A DNA stretch of 46,346 nucleotides from Clostridia bacterium (GCA_017936615.1 JAGBFF010000085.1:1-46346); one strand, 5' to 3'. Counted from the stretch's first letter, positions 15,559 to 24,754 are shown. Program-made: numbers and translations. The notes: generated from the sequence alone by a model not told the origin.

Positions 15559-18500
15559 ATGCTTGAACTCAAAAATATAAAAAAGGATTACCCGGCCGGC
15601 AGTGAAACGGTTCACGCGCTGAAAGGGGTATCGCTGCGTTTCCGCGACAGCGAATTCGTATCGATCCTCGGCCCTTCGGGTTGCGGCAAGACCACGATGC
15701 TCAATCTCATCGGCGGGTTGGATCAGTATACCGACGGTGATCTTGTCATCAACGGCGTTTCCACCAAGCATTTCCGTGACCGTGATTGGGACGCCTACCG
15801 TAACCATTCCGTCGGCTTTGTGTTCCAAAGCTACAACCTTATTCCCCATCAAACGGTGCTGCAGAACGTAGAGCTGGCGCTGACGCTGTCGGGTGTGTCC
15901 AAGTCAGAGCGCCGCCGCCGTGCCAAGGAGGCGCTGGAGGCGGTGGGCCTCGGCGATCAGCTCAAAAAACGCCCGGGTGAGATGTCAGGCGGTCAGATGC
16001 AGCGCGTGGCGATCGCCCGCGCCATTGTCAACGATCCCGATATCGTGTTGGCGGATGAACCGACCGGCGCATTGGACAGCGAGACCAGCGTGCAGGTCAT
16101 GGATATCCTCAAAAAGATCTCCGAAAACCGCTTGGTCATTATGGTGACCCATAACCCCGATCTGGCAGAAAAGTATTCGACCCGTATCGTGCGGATGCTG
16201 GACGGCGAGATCACTGACGATTCCGCACCGCCATCGGATGAGGAGGTTGCGGTAAAGACCGAGGCGGTCTCTGAAGCGACCGCAAAGCCAGCCAAGAAAA
16301 AGGCGAAGAAGCCGTCGATGTCGCTGATGACGGCGTTCGGTCTGTCGCTGAAAAATCTGTTTACCAAAAAAGGTCGTACTATCCTGACGGCATTTGCCGG
16401 CAGTATCGGCATCATCGGTATTGCGCTGATCTATGCGGTGTCCAACGGTATGACCTCCTATATTGATTACGTGCAGGAGGAAACGCTGTCCTCCTATCCG
16501 CTCACGCTGGAAGCCCAGCATATGGACATCGGTACGCTGATGGCGACCTTTATCGAGTCGGCGGAATCCGCGGGTGATCATGCGAGTGACGCGGTGTATG
16601 AAAAGCCGGTGCTGCAGGATCTGGTCAATGCACTGAACAAGGTCGGTGAACACAAAAACGATCTGAAGGCGTTTAAGGAATACCTTGAAACGGAACGCAG
16701 GGATCCGAACAGCACCTCCGGTCTGCGCGAGGCGGTATCGGGCGTGCAGTACACCTACAATATGGACGTACTGATCTATACCAAGACCGAGGACGGCGTG
16801 ATCCGTGAATCCAACGCGCAGAAACTGATAACCGAAATGCTGATGGAATACCCCGACCTGATGCCGGATATTATGAAGGCAGATGCGGAGCAGTCTGCCG
16901 GTATGATGTCGATGATGTCGGAGAATGGTATGATGCCGTCAACGTGGCAGGAAATGCTGCCCGGCACCAACGGTGAGGTCATCAGTCCGTTGGTGACAGG
17001 CCAGTATGAGCTGGTTGAGGGCGGCCGCTGGCCGACGGCGTATAACGAGATCGTGCTGGTGCTGGACGAAAACAACGAAATCGACGATATGACGCTGTAT
17101 GCGCTGGGGCTCATCTCCGAGGAGGAGATCCAGTCGCTTATCCAAAAGGTGTTGAACAAGGAACCGTTGCCGGATTCCAACCGCAAGTGGACCTACGAAG
17201 AGATCTACGATATGGAGTTCCGCACCATTCTCAGTGCCGATTGCTACAAATGGAACGAAGCGACCGGCACGTATGTAGACGTGCGTCAGCTCACCGCCGT
17301 CGGTGACGGACTGAGCAACATCGAGTTGGAGATGCTGTATGATAACGGCATCTCGCTCAAGGTCACGGGTATCGTTCGCCCGGCAGAGGAGACCATGCAG
17401 GGCATGCTGAAAAGCTCCATCGCCTATACCAGCAAGCTGACCGAGTACGTGGTGCTGGAGTCGAGACATTCTCCCGCGCTGAAGGCGCAGCTGGCAGCGC
17501 CCGACGTCGATATCTTCACCGGCCTGCCGTTTGCAAGCACGGATAAGGAGTTGACCGAGGCGGTCAAGCTGCAACGGGAAAAAGCGTTCCGCGAGTATGT
17601 TGCTTCGTTGGATGCCGCAGGAAAAGCCGAAGCCTATCTGCGTATCTTGAGTATTCCGACGCCGGAGGAGATCGATGCGGAGGTCTCGAAGCAGATGCAT
17701 GCGACGGATCGCGCGGCGCGTGAAGCGATGCTTGTGCAGATGATCCTGCAAACGGGTCCCGCCTCCGAGAACGAGGTCGCGACCTACGTTGCCAATATGT
17801 CTGAAGAAGATCTGAGCGCGTATTTTGCACAGGCGATCACCGCACAGGTTGCTGCTGTTAAGGCGGCACAGGTGCAGCAGACCTTTGCCGATACACCTGC
17901 AGAAGCGTTGGCACAGCAGCTGGATGCAGCGATGTTGCAGTACGATACCGAGACCTGCGCTTCGCTGTACAGCGTGGTGCTGGATTTCTCGGATGCCACA
18001 CTGGAAGATAACCTCGAAAAACTCGGATATGTCGATCTGGATGAACCGGCAACGATCAACCTGTATGCTGCGACCTTCGAGGATAAGGATGTCATCGAGG
18101 CGGCTATTCAGAAATACAACGATTCCGTGGATGAGATCTCGCGGATCGGGTATACCGATTACGTGGGGCTGATGATGTCCTCCGTTACGACGATCATCAA
18201 CGCCATCACCTACGTGCTGATCGCGTTCGTGTCGGTGTCGCTTATCGTGTCCTCCATCATGATCGGTGTTATCACGCTGATCTCGGTGCAGGAGCGCACC
18301 AAGGAGATCGGTATTCTCCGTGCGATCGGCGCCTCCAAGCGCAACGTGTCCAATATGTTCAACGCCGAGACGGTCATTATCGGCTTTGCCTCGGGTGCGC
18401 TCGGTGTGCTGGTGACGTATCTGCTGTGTATTCCCATCAACCTGATCCTCAATACGCTCACCGGTATCCCCAATTTGGATGCGGCACTGCCGTGGCAGGT

Positions 18501-18609
18501 GGCAGTCATCCTGATTGCGATCAGCGTGTTCCTGACGCTGTTTGCCGGCATCATTCCGTCGCGCAGTGCCGCGCGGAAGGACCCGGTCGTGGCGTTGCGA
18601 ACCGAATAA
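15559..18609 (+). CDS. ABC transporter with fused ATPase and FtsX-like permease (MacB-type topology)
   Basis: 1016 residues. The N-terminal ATPase (1-230) has Walker A GPSGCGKTT (38-46), signature MSGGQ (142-146) and Walker B VLADEPTGALD (163-173), the MacB/LolD subclass. A charged linker leads to the first membrane helix (about 270-292), followed by a ~590-residue extracytoplasmic domain rich in helix and acidic residues. Three C-terminal membrane helices (about 885-1010) have FtsX features (ERTKEIGILRAIGASKRNV). This order suggests mechanotransmission from ATP hydrolysis to an outside domain, as in peptide or lipid handling. The outer domain is much larger than in typical MacB. No adjacent two-component genes. 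Cargo unknown. Confidence 0.88.
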   Translation: MLELKNIKKDYPAGSETVHALKGVSLRFRDSEFVSILGPSGCGKTTMLNLIGGLDQYTDGDLVINGVSTKHFRDRDWDAYRNHSVGFVFQSYNLIPHQTVLQNVELALTLSGVSKSERRRRAKEALEAVGLGDQLKKRPGEMSGGQMQRVAIARAIVNDPDIVLADEPTGALDSETSVQVMDILKKISENRLVIMVTHNPDLAEKYSTRIVRMLDGEITDDSAPPSDEEVAVKTEAVSEATAKPAKKKAKKPSMSLMTAFGLSLKNLFTKKGRTILTAFAGSIGIIGIALIYAVSNGMTSYIDYVQEETLSSYPLTLEAQHMDIGTLMATFIESAESAGDHASDAVYEKPVLQDLVNALNKVGEHKNDLKAFKEYLETERRDPNSTSGLREAVSGVQYTYNMDVLIYTKTEDGVIRESNAQKLITEMLMEYPDLMPDIMKADAEQSAGMMSMMSENGMMPSTWQEMLPGTNGEVISPLVTGQYELVEGGRWPTAYNEIVLVLDENNEIDDMTLYALGLISEEEIQSLIQKVLNKEPLPDSNRKWTYEEIYDMEFRTILSADCYKWNEATGTYVDVRQLTAVGDGLSNIELEMLYDNGISLKVTGIVRPAEETMQGMLKSSIAYTSKLTEYVVLESRHSPALKAQLAAPDVDIFTGLPFASTDKELTEAVKLQREKAFREYVASLDAAGKAEAYLRILSIPTPEEIDAEVSKQMHATDRAAREAMLVQMILQTGPASENEVATYVANMSEEDLSAYFAQAITAQVAAVKAAQVQQTFADTPAEALAQQLDAAMLQYDTETCASLYSVVLDFSDATLEDNLEKLGYVDLDEPATINLYAATFEDKDVIEAAIQKYNDSVDEISRIGYTDYVGLMMSSVTTIINAITYVLIAFVSVSLIVSSIMIGVITLISVQERTKEIGILRAIGASKRNVSNMFNAETVIIGFASGALGVLVTYLLCIPINLILNTLTGIPNLDAALPWQVAVILIAISVFLTLFAGIIPSRSAARKDPVVALRTE

Positions 18610-18620
18610 GGCGTATGTTT

Positions 18621-18653
18621 AACGGCGTTCTCCGCGGAGAACGCCGTTTTTGC
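18621..18653 (+). terminator. Rho-independent terminator
   Basis: Arms AACGGCGTTCTCC (18621-18633) and GGAGAACGCCGTT (18636-18648) are perfectly complementary, followed by a T run. Confidence 0.9.
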
Positions 18654-18682
18654 TTGCGTCGATTACGGTGGCGTGATATACT
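18654..18682 (+). promoter_or_regulatory. Predicted extended -10 promoter of the MFS-GH2 operon
   Basis: TTGCGT (18654-18659), 17-base spacer, TATACT (18677-18682), preceded by TG one base upstream. Initiation near 18689 makes the ATG at 18690 nearly leaderless and favours the start at 18714. Confidence 0.6.
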
Positions 18683-18713
18683 GGTACCAATGAAACAGAA
18701 AGACGGTGACTGT

Positions 18714-20021
18714 ATGAAAGCTTCAGCATATCCGCGACATTTTTGGTCGGCGCTGGTGATCTTCAGCCTGGTCGGTCAGGTCGCGTGGGTGGTTGAGAAT
18801 ATGTATCTCAACGTGTTTATCTACAAGATGTTTCAGGCGAGTCCCGCTGCGATCTCGGCGATGGTCTCCGCTTCGGCAGTGGCCGCGGCGCTGACCACCA
18901 TTTTGATCGGTGCACTGTCGGACAAGCTGGGACGTCGGCGTGTGTTTATCTGCGGCGGCTACGTTTTGTGGGGCATCACCATTGCCGCGTTTGCGCTGGT
19001 ACGTGCCGACGTGATCGGTGCCGCGATCCCGACGGGTGTGTCGGTTGCCGCGGTCGGTGTCACACTGGTGATCGTGCTGGATTGCCTGATGACCTTTTTC
19101 GGTTCGTCTGCCAATGACGCCGCTTTTAACGCGTGGTTGACCGATGCCACTGCCGGCAGTGGTCGCGGTGCGGCGGAGGGTATCAATGCGATGATGCCGC
19201 TTGTTGCCATTTTGGTGGTGTTCGGCGGCTTTATGGCGTTTGATCTCGATAATCCCGACAGCTGGACTGCTATTTTCCTCATTATCGGTGCAGCAGTGTT
19301 GGTTATCGGTGTTCTCGGCTTTTTCCTCGTCCACGAGACGGGGGAGAGACGTGAGGAAAACGGCTGCTATTTCCGCAATATTTTTTACGGCTTCCGCGCA
19401 TCGGTTATCCGCAAAAACCCGGTGCTGTATCTGACGCTCGCGGCGTTTGCCGTGTTCGGCATCTCCATCCAGATCTTTATGCCGTATCTGATTTTGTACT
19501 ACAACGTATCGCTGGGTATGGACGATTACGTGCTCATTATGGCACCCGCCATTCTGTTGGCGGCGGTCGTCACGGCGCTGTACGGGCGGCTGTATGATAA
19601 GCTCGGATTTTCCCGCTCGGTCGTACCGTCCCTGCTGATGCTGTGCGTCGGCTACGTGGTGCTGTATTTCTTCCGTGATACCGTGCTTGTGTTTGTCGGC
19701 TCACTGCTGATGATGTGCGGTTATCTGACCGGTATGGCGGTGTTCGGTGCGATGATCCGCGATTACACTCCCGAGGGGAAAGCCGGTATGTTTCAGGGCT
19801 TGCGTATCGTGGGGCAGGTGCTGATTCCCGGCGTGATCGGTCCGGCGGTCGGCGCGTGGGTACTGCGCAACGCCGAAACCATCGTCAACGACGACGGCAC
19901 GCGGTCCTTTGTCCCCAACGCCGATATTTTCTTGGCGGCGTTGGTAGCGGCAGTGTGCCTGCTGCCCGTACTGATCGTGATCTTCAAGCTGCTGAGGCGG
20001 AAAAGTGAGGAAACCGTATGA
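18714..20021 (+). CDS. MFS transporter, probably sugar/glycoside importer
   Basis: 435 residues with about twelve membrane segments and the MFS loop motif GALSDKLGRRRVF between helices 2 and 3. A second-half counterpart is GRLYDKLGFSRS. It overlaps the GH2 gene by four bases (ATGA), so the pair is probably translated together: uptake of a glycoside and its hydrolysis. The start at 18714 fits the promoter; MKQKDGDC at 18690 is an alternative. No binding protein nearby. Substrate is inferred from context only. Confidence 0.85.
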   Translation: MKASAYPRHFWSALVIFSLVGQVAWVVENMYLNVFIYKMFQASPAAISAMVSASAVAAALTTILIGALSDKLGRRRVFICGGYVLWGITIAAFALVRADVIGAAIPTGVSVAAVGVTLVIVLDCLMTFFGSSANDAAFNAWLTDATAGSGRGAAEGINAMMPLVAILVVFGGFMAFDLDNPDSWTAIFLIIGAAVLVIGVLGFFLVHETGERREENGCYFRNIFYGFRASVIRKNPVLYLTLAAFAVFGISIQIFMPYLILYYNVSLGMDDYVLIMAPAILLAAVVTALYGRLYDKLGFSRSVVPSLLMLCVGYVVLYFFRDTVLVFVGSLLMMCGYLTGMAVFGAMIRDYTPEGKAGMFQGLRIVGQVLIPGVIGPAVGAWVLRNAETIVNDDGTRSFVPNADIFLAALVAAVCLLPVLIVIFKLLRRKSEETV

Positions 20022-21718
20022 GCAACCTGCAACCGTTATATACCGCGGCGGGCGAGGCGCTGAGCGGTACACCGTGGGAGGTGTATCCGCGTCCGCAGCT
20101 GCGCCGTGACTCGTTTTTGTGTCTCAACGGTGATTGGGAATTTGCCGTGTCCGAGGTCGAACCGACGGCGTATGACCGCACCATCCGCGTGCCGTTCCCA
20201 CCCGAATCGCTGCTTTCGGGCGTGGGGGAGTGCTTCCCCGAGGAGGCGGCACGGTGGTATCGCCGTCAGTTTACGCTACCAACGGGTTTTTGTAAGGAAC
20301 GGGTACTGCTGCATATCGGTGCGGCGGACCAGGAAGCGGCTGTGTACATCAACGGCGTTCTTGTCGGCGAGCACGTCGGCGGGTATGAGCCGTTCTGCTT
20401 TGATATCACCGATTCACTGCAGGCGGAAAACACGATCGTGATACGTGTGATCGACCGTTTGAGTGCGCAAATACTCCCGTATGGCAAGCAATGTCATCAG
20501 CGCGGCGGTATGTGGTACACTCCTGTGTCGGGCATCTGGCAGACGGTGTGGCTGGAAAGTGTGGCGGATGCGTACGTGCGCCGCCTGACGATCGACACCG
20601 ATGCCGATAGTGTGACCATAACAGCGGACGGCGTGACCGACGGTACCGTCACGGTGCAAACGCCGCAAGGGACTGTCGAGGTTGCGCTGACCGACGGAGC
20701 TGCGCGCATCACGCTGACGGAGCCGCGTCGGTGGTCCCCCGAAGACCCGTATCTGTATGAGTTTGCGCTGACAACACCGACCGATGAGGTGCACTCTTAC
20801 TTTGCGCTCCGTACGCTGGATATCCGCACCGTTGACGGGTTGCCTCGTTTGTGCCTGAACGGTAAACCGTATTTTTTCCACGGCTTACTGGATCAAGGCT
20901 ACTGGAGCGACGGATTGTTCACACCGGCGACGCCTGAGTGCTATGAGCAGGATATTCTGGCAATGAAAGCCCTTGGGTTTAATACCTTGCGCAAGCATAT
21001 CAAGCTCGAACCGGAGCAATTCTATTACGATTGTGACCGTCTGGGTATGATCGTGTTTCAGGACATGGTAAATAACAGCGACTATGCCTTCGTCCGTGAT
21101 ACGGCCTTGCCTACCGTCGGTGTGATCCGTCGAAACGATACCCGCCTGCACCGCGATCCCGTGTCTCGCGCAGCCTTCGTACGCGGTATGGAGCAGACAG
21201 TGCGTCAGTTGTATAATCATCCCTGTATCTGCTGCTGGACGATCTTCAACGAGGGTTGGGGGCAATTCTGCGGCAGTGAGCAGTATCACCACCTGCGCGC
21301 GCTGGACGGCAGCCGCTTTATCGACACCACCTCGGGGTGGTTCCTCGGCAGTGACAGCGACGTGGATAGTCGCCATATCTATTTCCGCCGCCTGAAAATG
21401 AAGTCCTCGGATAAACCGATGGTGCTGTCGGAATTTGGCGGGTATTCCTGGAAAGCGGAGGGGCACGTCTTCAACACCGAGCAAAGCTACGGCTACGGGA
21501 GCTGTAAAACGCGTGAAGAGTTGGCCGACAAACTTCGTGCGCTGTACACGGAGCAGGTGCTGCCGCTGATCCCACAGGGGCTGTGCGCGGCAATCTATAC
21601 GCAGGTATCGGATATTGAGGACGAGATCAACGGTCTGCTGACTTATGACCGCCGTGTGGCAAAGCTGTTGCCGGAGGAGTTCGCCGATATTTCAAAGCGG
21701 CTGTGCGGCAGCATATGA
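20018..21718 (+). CDS. Glycoside hydrolase family 2 (beta-galactosidase/beta-glucuronidase-like)
   Basis: 566 residues, compact for GH2. Order: jelly-roll sugar-binding domain (~1-180, with CLNGDWEFAV at 35-44), immunoglobulin-like domain (~185-270), TIM barrel (~275-560). The acid/base is Glu412 in IFNEGWG (409-415) and the nucleophile is Glu472 in LSEFGGY (470-476). No signal peptide, so hydrolysis is likely cytoplasmic after import by the MFS protein. The extra C-terminal domains of large LacZ are absent. Linkage specificity (galactoside, glucuronide, mannoside) cannot be told from sequence here. Confidence 0.9.
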   Translation: MSNLQPLYTAAGEALSGTPWEVYPRPQLRRDSFLCLNGDWEFAVSEVEPTAYDRTIRVPFPPESLLSGVGECFPEEAARWYRRQFTLPTGFCKERVLLHIGAADQEAAVYINGVLVGEHVGGYEPFCFDITDSLQAENTIVIRVIDRLSAQILPYGKQCHQRGGMWYTPVSGIWQTVWLESVADAYVRRLTIDTDADSVTITADGVTDGTVTVQTPQGTVEVALTDGAARITLTEPRRWSPEDPYLYEFALTTPTDEVHSYFALRTLDIRTVDGLPRLCLNGKPYFFHGLLDQGYWSDGLFTPATPECYEQDILAMKALGFNTLRKHIKLEPEQFYYDCDRLGMIVFQDMVNNSDYAFVRDTALPTVGVIRRNDTRLHRDPVSRAAFVRGMEQTVRQLYNHPCICCWTIFNEGWGQFCGSEQYHHLRALDGSRFIDTTSGWFLGSDSDVDSRHIYFRRLKMKSSDKPMVLSEFGGYSWKAEGHVFNTEQSYGYGSCKTREELADKLRALYTEQVLPLIPQGLCAAIYTQVSDIEDEINGLLTYDRRVAKLLPEEFADISKRLCGSI

Positions 21719-21742
21719 CTCCCTGACCCAAATGTGACTTCA

Positions 21743-21774
21743 AAGCGCGTATACGCACCTGCGTATACGCGCTT
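21743..21774. repeat. Perfect 14-bp inverted repeat upstream of the XRE regulator
   Basis: AAGCGCGTATACGC (21743-21756) and its exact complement (21761-21774) are separated by ACCT. There is no T run, so a terminator is less likely than an operator. It overlaps where a -35 element of the downstream gene would be. Confidence 0.8.
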
Positions 21775-21793
21775 GCAAATATTTGCCTACAAT
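21775..21793 (+). promoter_or_regulatory. 12-bp palindrome and -10 element before the XRE regulator
   Basis: GCAAATATTTGC (21775-21786) is a perfect palindrome directly abutting the larger repeat; TACAAT (21788-21793) is a good -10 hexamer. Two palindromes stacked on a promoter suggest autoregulation by the encoded DNA-binding protein. Confidence 0.45.
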
Positions 21794-21810
21794 ACTTTTG
21801 AGGTGATCGT

Positions 21811-22053
21811 ATGAATGTCAAGGATATTGTAGCAAAACGCTTTGCGGAGATCTGTCGGGAGCGGGGTATCGCCGTCAACGAATTGGCAACGCTGTCAGGC
21901 GTGACTCCGTCAACAGCGTACAGTATGATGAATGAGCAACGGCGCGACGTGTCCATCGTTACGATCAAAAAGTTTTGCGACGGCTTGGAGATCACGCTGG
22001 GGGAATTCTTTTCCGCTCCGGAATTTGATGCTTTGGAGCAGGAGATCTGCTAG
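21811..22053 (+). CDS. Small XRE/Cro-C1 family transcriptional regulator
   Basis: 80 residues that are essentially one helix-turn-helix domain: VKDIVAKRFAEICRERGI, then LATLSGVTPSTAYSMMNEQR as the recognition unit, followed by VSIVTIKKFCDGLEITLGEFF. This layout is common in Firmicute stand-alone repressors. GAGGTGA precedes the ATG. It ends with TAG, showing that TAG is a working stop codon here. Its target is probably its own palindrome-rich promoter; wider targets unknown. Confidence 0.88.
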   Translation: MNVKDIVAKRFAEICRERGIAVNELATLSGVTPSTAYSMMNEQRRDVSIVTIKKFCDGLEITLGEFFSAPEFDALEQEIC

Positions 22054-22066
22054 GGGAGTGTGACTC

Positions 22067-22792
22067 TTGAACGCAGGCAAACAACTGTGTCGCCGTGCGG
22101 TTGCGTGGATTTGGCCGGAACGGTGCGTGTTTTGCGGTGAACCGATACCGGCGCTGACGTTGTGCTGCGATACGTGTTATGAAACGGTGCACCCCATTCG
22201 TCCGCCGATCTGTCCGCAGTGTGGCAAAAGCCGTGAGGATTGCTCGTGCGGTCGTCGTCGCCACCGCTATGACCGCGTGGCATCGCCGTTTTATTGCAGC
22301 GGTGCCGTGCACCGCGGTATCTTGCGGCTAAAACGATGGGACGACTCGTTGGCTGTCTCGTTTTTCGCGGATCAGATGGCAGCTGTTGTTCGTCGGGAAT
22401 TTCGGAGTGAGACGATCGACGCAGTTTCGTTTATTCCCATGACGATGCGCGATCAACGTGATCGCGGCTACAATCAGGGAAAACTGTTGGCGGATGCGCT
22501 CGCAAAGCGACTGTCATTGCCGCTTGTGGCGGCGTTGGAAAAACGCTATCAAACCAAGCCGCAGAAATTTCTCACTGCGGTGGAGCGTTCCGGTAACGTA
22601 CTGGGTGCTTTCGACCTCCGCAAAGGCGTTGACGTTGCCGGCAAGACGATACTGCTTGTGGACGATGTCATCACAACCGGCGCGACCACCGATGAGTGCG
22701 CCAAAATGCTGAAGCTGTATGGCGCGAAGCGCGTCCTTTGCGTCACCGCCTCCATTCGCCATCGCAGTGAGGAAGAGGAAGAGCCGGTATAA
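22067..22792 (+). CDS. comF: ComF family protein (phosphoribosyltransferase-like)
   Basis: 241 residues. Four Cys pairs near the N-terminus (CVFC 20-23, CCDTC 33-37, CPQC 49-52, CSC 59-61) are the ComF zinc site. RDRGYNQ (131-137) and the PRPP loop VDDVITTGAT (198-207) match the ComF/PRT domain. In Bacillus ComF supports uptake of single-stranded DNA in competence; orthologues are widespread in non-competent bacteria. TTG start, with AGGGGAG eight bases before it. It lies 13 bases after the XRE gene and is probably co-transcribed. Confidence 0.9.
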   Translation: MNAGKQLCRRAVAWIWPERCVFCGEPIPALTLCCDTCYETVHPIRPPICPQCGKSREDCSCGRRRHRYDRVASPFYCSGAVHRGILRLKRWDDSLAVSFFADQMAAVVRREFRSETIDAVSFIPMTMRDQRDRGYNQGKLLADALAKRLSLPLVAALEKRYQTKPQKFLTAVERSGNVLGAFDLRKGVDVAGKTILLVDDVITTGATTDECAKMLKLYGAKRVLCVTASIRHRSEEEEEPV

Positions 22793-22799
22793 CTGAAAC

Positions 22800-22841
22800 A
22801 TCACACCGCGTTCCGTTGCGTTGATCGCGGTGTGATTTTTT
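22800..22841 (+). terminator. Rho-independent terminator after comF
   Basis: 11-bp stem (22800-22810 with 22826-22836) and a T run to 22841. Confidence 0.85.
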
Positions 22842-22870
22842 GAAAATTTTTGAGACTTTTTCCCAAATTC

Positions 22871-22900
22871 TGCAACTAATAAGTGTCACGCGTGATAGAT
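22871..22900 (+). promoter_or_regulatory. Candidate ECF-type autoregulated promoter
   Basis: TGCAAC at 22871-22876 and CGTGAT at 22891-22896 are 14 bases apart, resembling the AAC/CGT pattern of ECF-sigma promoters just upstream of an ECF sigma gene. The spacer is slightly shorter than usual, so this is tentative. Confidence 0.35.
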
Positions 22901-22917
22901 AAGAAAGGAGTGAGGCT

Positions 22918-23439
22918 ATGAGAACACCGGAGGAGCTGTACCGCGCTTTTCAAAAAGGCGATCGGGAAGCGTTTGCAGAGATCGTTGCGACGTATCGGGA
23001 ATCGGTGATCCATTTTTTGTATCGCTATGTTTCCAATCTTGACGATGCCGAGGATCTGGCGGAGGATACGTTCGTCGCCGTGCTGGAGCATCCGCACCGT
23101 TTTCGGTTTTCCTGCAGCCTGCGCTCCTATCTGTTTGCCATTGCACGCAACAAGGCGCTGCACCACCTGCGAAAGCATAGAAATATAGTGCCTTTGGAAT
23201 ATGAGGAACAACTGGTATCGCCCACGGTCAGCCCGGAGGAGCGGCTCATTTTCAAGGAACAGCTGGAACAAGTGCTGGGATTGCCCGAAAAATACCGTAT
23301 GGCACTACTGCTGACGGCGGTGGACGGCTTATCGTACGCGGAAGCGGCGACGGTTCTCGGCGTGAATGAAAAACAGATCAAAAATCTATGTTATCGCGCC
23401 AGACAACGGTTACTGGCGGAGGGAGGCGTAACGGTATGA
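22918..23439 (+). CDS. ECF-type RNA polymerase sigma factor
   Basis: 173 residues. Region 2 spans ~10-85, with RYVSNLDDAEDLAEDTF (36-52) contacting core RNA polymerase, followed by SLRSYLFAIARNKALHHLRK. Region 4 spans ~110-165, with GLSYAEAATVLGVNEKQIKN as its helix-turn-helix. There is no region 3, as in ECF factors. GAAAGGAGTGAG precedes the ATG. The stop TGA overlaps the next ATG (ATGA), the classical sigma/anti-sigma arrangement. The stimulus is unknown; the adjacent protease suggests envelope or extracellular proteolysis. Confidence 0.93.
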   Translation: MRTPEELYRAFQKGDREAFAEIVATYRESVIHFLYRYVSNLDDAEDLAEDTFVAVLEHPHRFRFSCSLRSYLFAIARNKALHHLRKHRNIVPLEYEEQLVSPTVSPEERLIFKEQLEQVLGLPEKYRMALLLTAVDGLSYAEAATVLGVNEKQIKNLCYRARQRLLAEGGVTV

Positions 23440-24722
23440 AAAGCAATGCAGAATTTTTAAATGCCGTTGTTGCAAAATATGAAAAACGGCGGATCGAGCG
23501 CCGTCGGCGCACGGTCCTTCTCAGCAGCACGGCATCAGCGTTGGTGTTGGTACTGGTGGCGGTTCTCGGCATGGGGCGGTTTTTGCCGAATCGGGAAGGA
23601 ACGGGTATCCAACAGCCGGTGACACCGCCGCAGTCGGATGTTCAGCCGTCATCGCCGCGGATCGTCACGGCGAGCCGTGACGGGTATACGGCAGGGCAAA
23701 TGGATGCGTTTTCAATAGAAAGTGGAGAATTGTATTTGGATCTCACTTTGGAGCGTGCCATGGATGATCCCGCAAACGAAGGGGCGTTGTTTCGGGTTCT
23801 GGTTGAGGCGCACCATGCTTCTCCTTGCTTGGGAGACACTAAAGGTGTGGAGCTAAGACAGCACATTTGCGAAGCGGTACAGGCGAAGGTCGATCAACTG
23901 AATACCGCAGGTATTTCGAGTGAGATCGCACGCGATATGACCTACGGATTTTACGTGACCGGCACGAAAGAACAGATCGAATCGATCAACGAGCAGCCCT
24001 TATGTATGGGGTATTATGCATGGCTTGCCCTTCCAGCAAGACCGGAGGGATACAGCGAGGTGTATACTGATACGGCTGTAGGATGGATGCAGGTGGCGCG
24101 GGAGACCGATGTTTTTAAGGTGCGCATTGTTAGCGCGTGGGATGAGGCTGCAGAGGTGCATTGGCTCACTGGCGAATTGTTTAACGCCCATCGAATCGAT
24201 GCCCAAAAAAGAGAGGAACTATGGCGCTCAGGACAAATGGAAAATGCTCTGTTGGCGATTGGGGAACGGTACGAAGCCAAGGACTGTTGGTTATCTACAG
24301 ACAGTGACAGGATGTACGCCAGCATATACGGTACGGTGACGCGCGAGCAGCTTTTAGCTATGTCTGATGATCCTGAAATTCGATGTGTCTGGGTGAAAGG
24401 GCTTCGCGATATGGTAGATTTAATTGAATTTGAGGGTGGAATGACCTACGAGGAAATCGAGCAGGAAGCACTTGGCCGTATGGATCCCGAGCAACGTGAG
24501 TTGGTGATTAAAGTTTTGTTTGAATGTAATGAACCTCCGTCGGCATATGCTGATCTGGAAGAGGAATTGAACGTTGCGATCGAACAGTATCTGTTTCATA
24601 AGCTAGAAGTGTTCAAGGAAGAAAAAGCGCGCGGCGAAGCACTCAGAGAACAGTATAGAAAAGAACACGGGTTACCGCCAAAGGAAGAAAGCGTTCAATA
24701 TTTCTATTCTATAGATGCTTAA
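23436..24722 (+). CDS. Single-pass membrane protein, candidate anti-sigma factor sharing a domain with the neighbouring protease
   Basis: 428 residues: a basic cytoplasmic stub (1-26), one membrane helix (~27-48), a Pro/Ser linker (~55-76) and a large outside region. The outside region appears to contain two related units (~117-200 and ~226-322); each ends in a strand-helix-strand resembling the second half of I9 protease inhibitor domains (YGFYVTGTKEQIESINEQ; YGTVTREQLLAMSDDPEI). Residues 338-412 then match residues 87-158 of the protease at 24814, including IEQEALGRMDPEQR. The sigma-adjacent overlapping position argues for an anti-sigma role, but the cytoplasmic part is much shorter than a normal anti-sigma domain and no zinc motif is visible. 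No named family recognised. Confidence 0.65.
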   Translation: MKSNAEFLNAVVAKYEKRRIERRRRTVLLSSTASALVLVLVAVLGMGRFLPNREGTGIQQPVTPPQSDVQPSSPRIVTASRDGYTAGQMDAFSIESGELYLDLTLERAMDDPANEGALFRVLVEAHHASPCLGDTKGVELRQHICEAVQAKVDQLNTAGISSEIARDMTYGFYVTGTKEQIESINEQPLCMGYYAWLALPARPEGYSEVYTDTAVGWMQVARETDVFKVRIVSAWDEAAEVHWLTGELFNAHRIDAQKREELWRSGQMENALLAIGERYEAKDCWLSTDSDRMYASIYGTVTREQLLAMSDDPEIRCVWVKGLRDMVDLIEFEGGMTYEEIEQEALGRMDPEQRELVIKVLFECNEPPSAYADLEEELNVAIEQYLFHKLEVFKEEKARGEALREQYRKEHGLPPKEESVQYFYSIDA

Positions 24723-24754
24723 AGCGATTGCACTTTTTTAAGGAGGTGAGTCCA

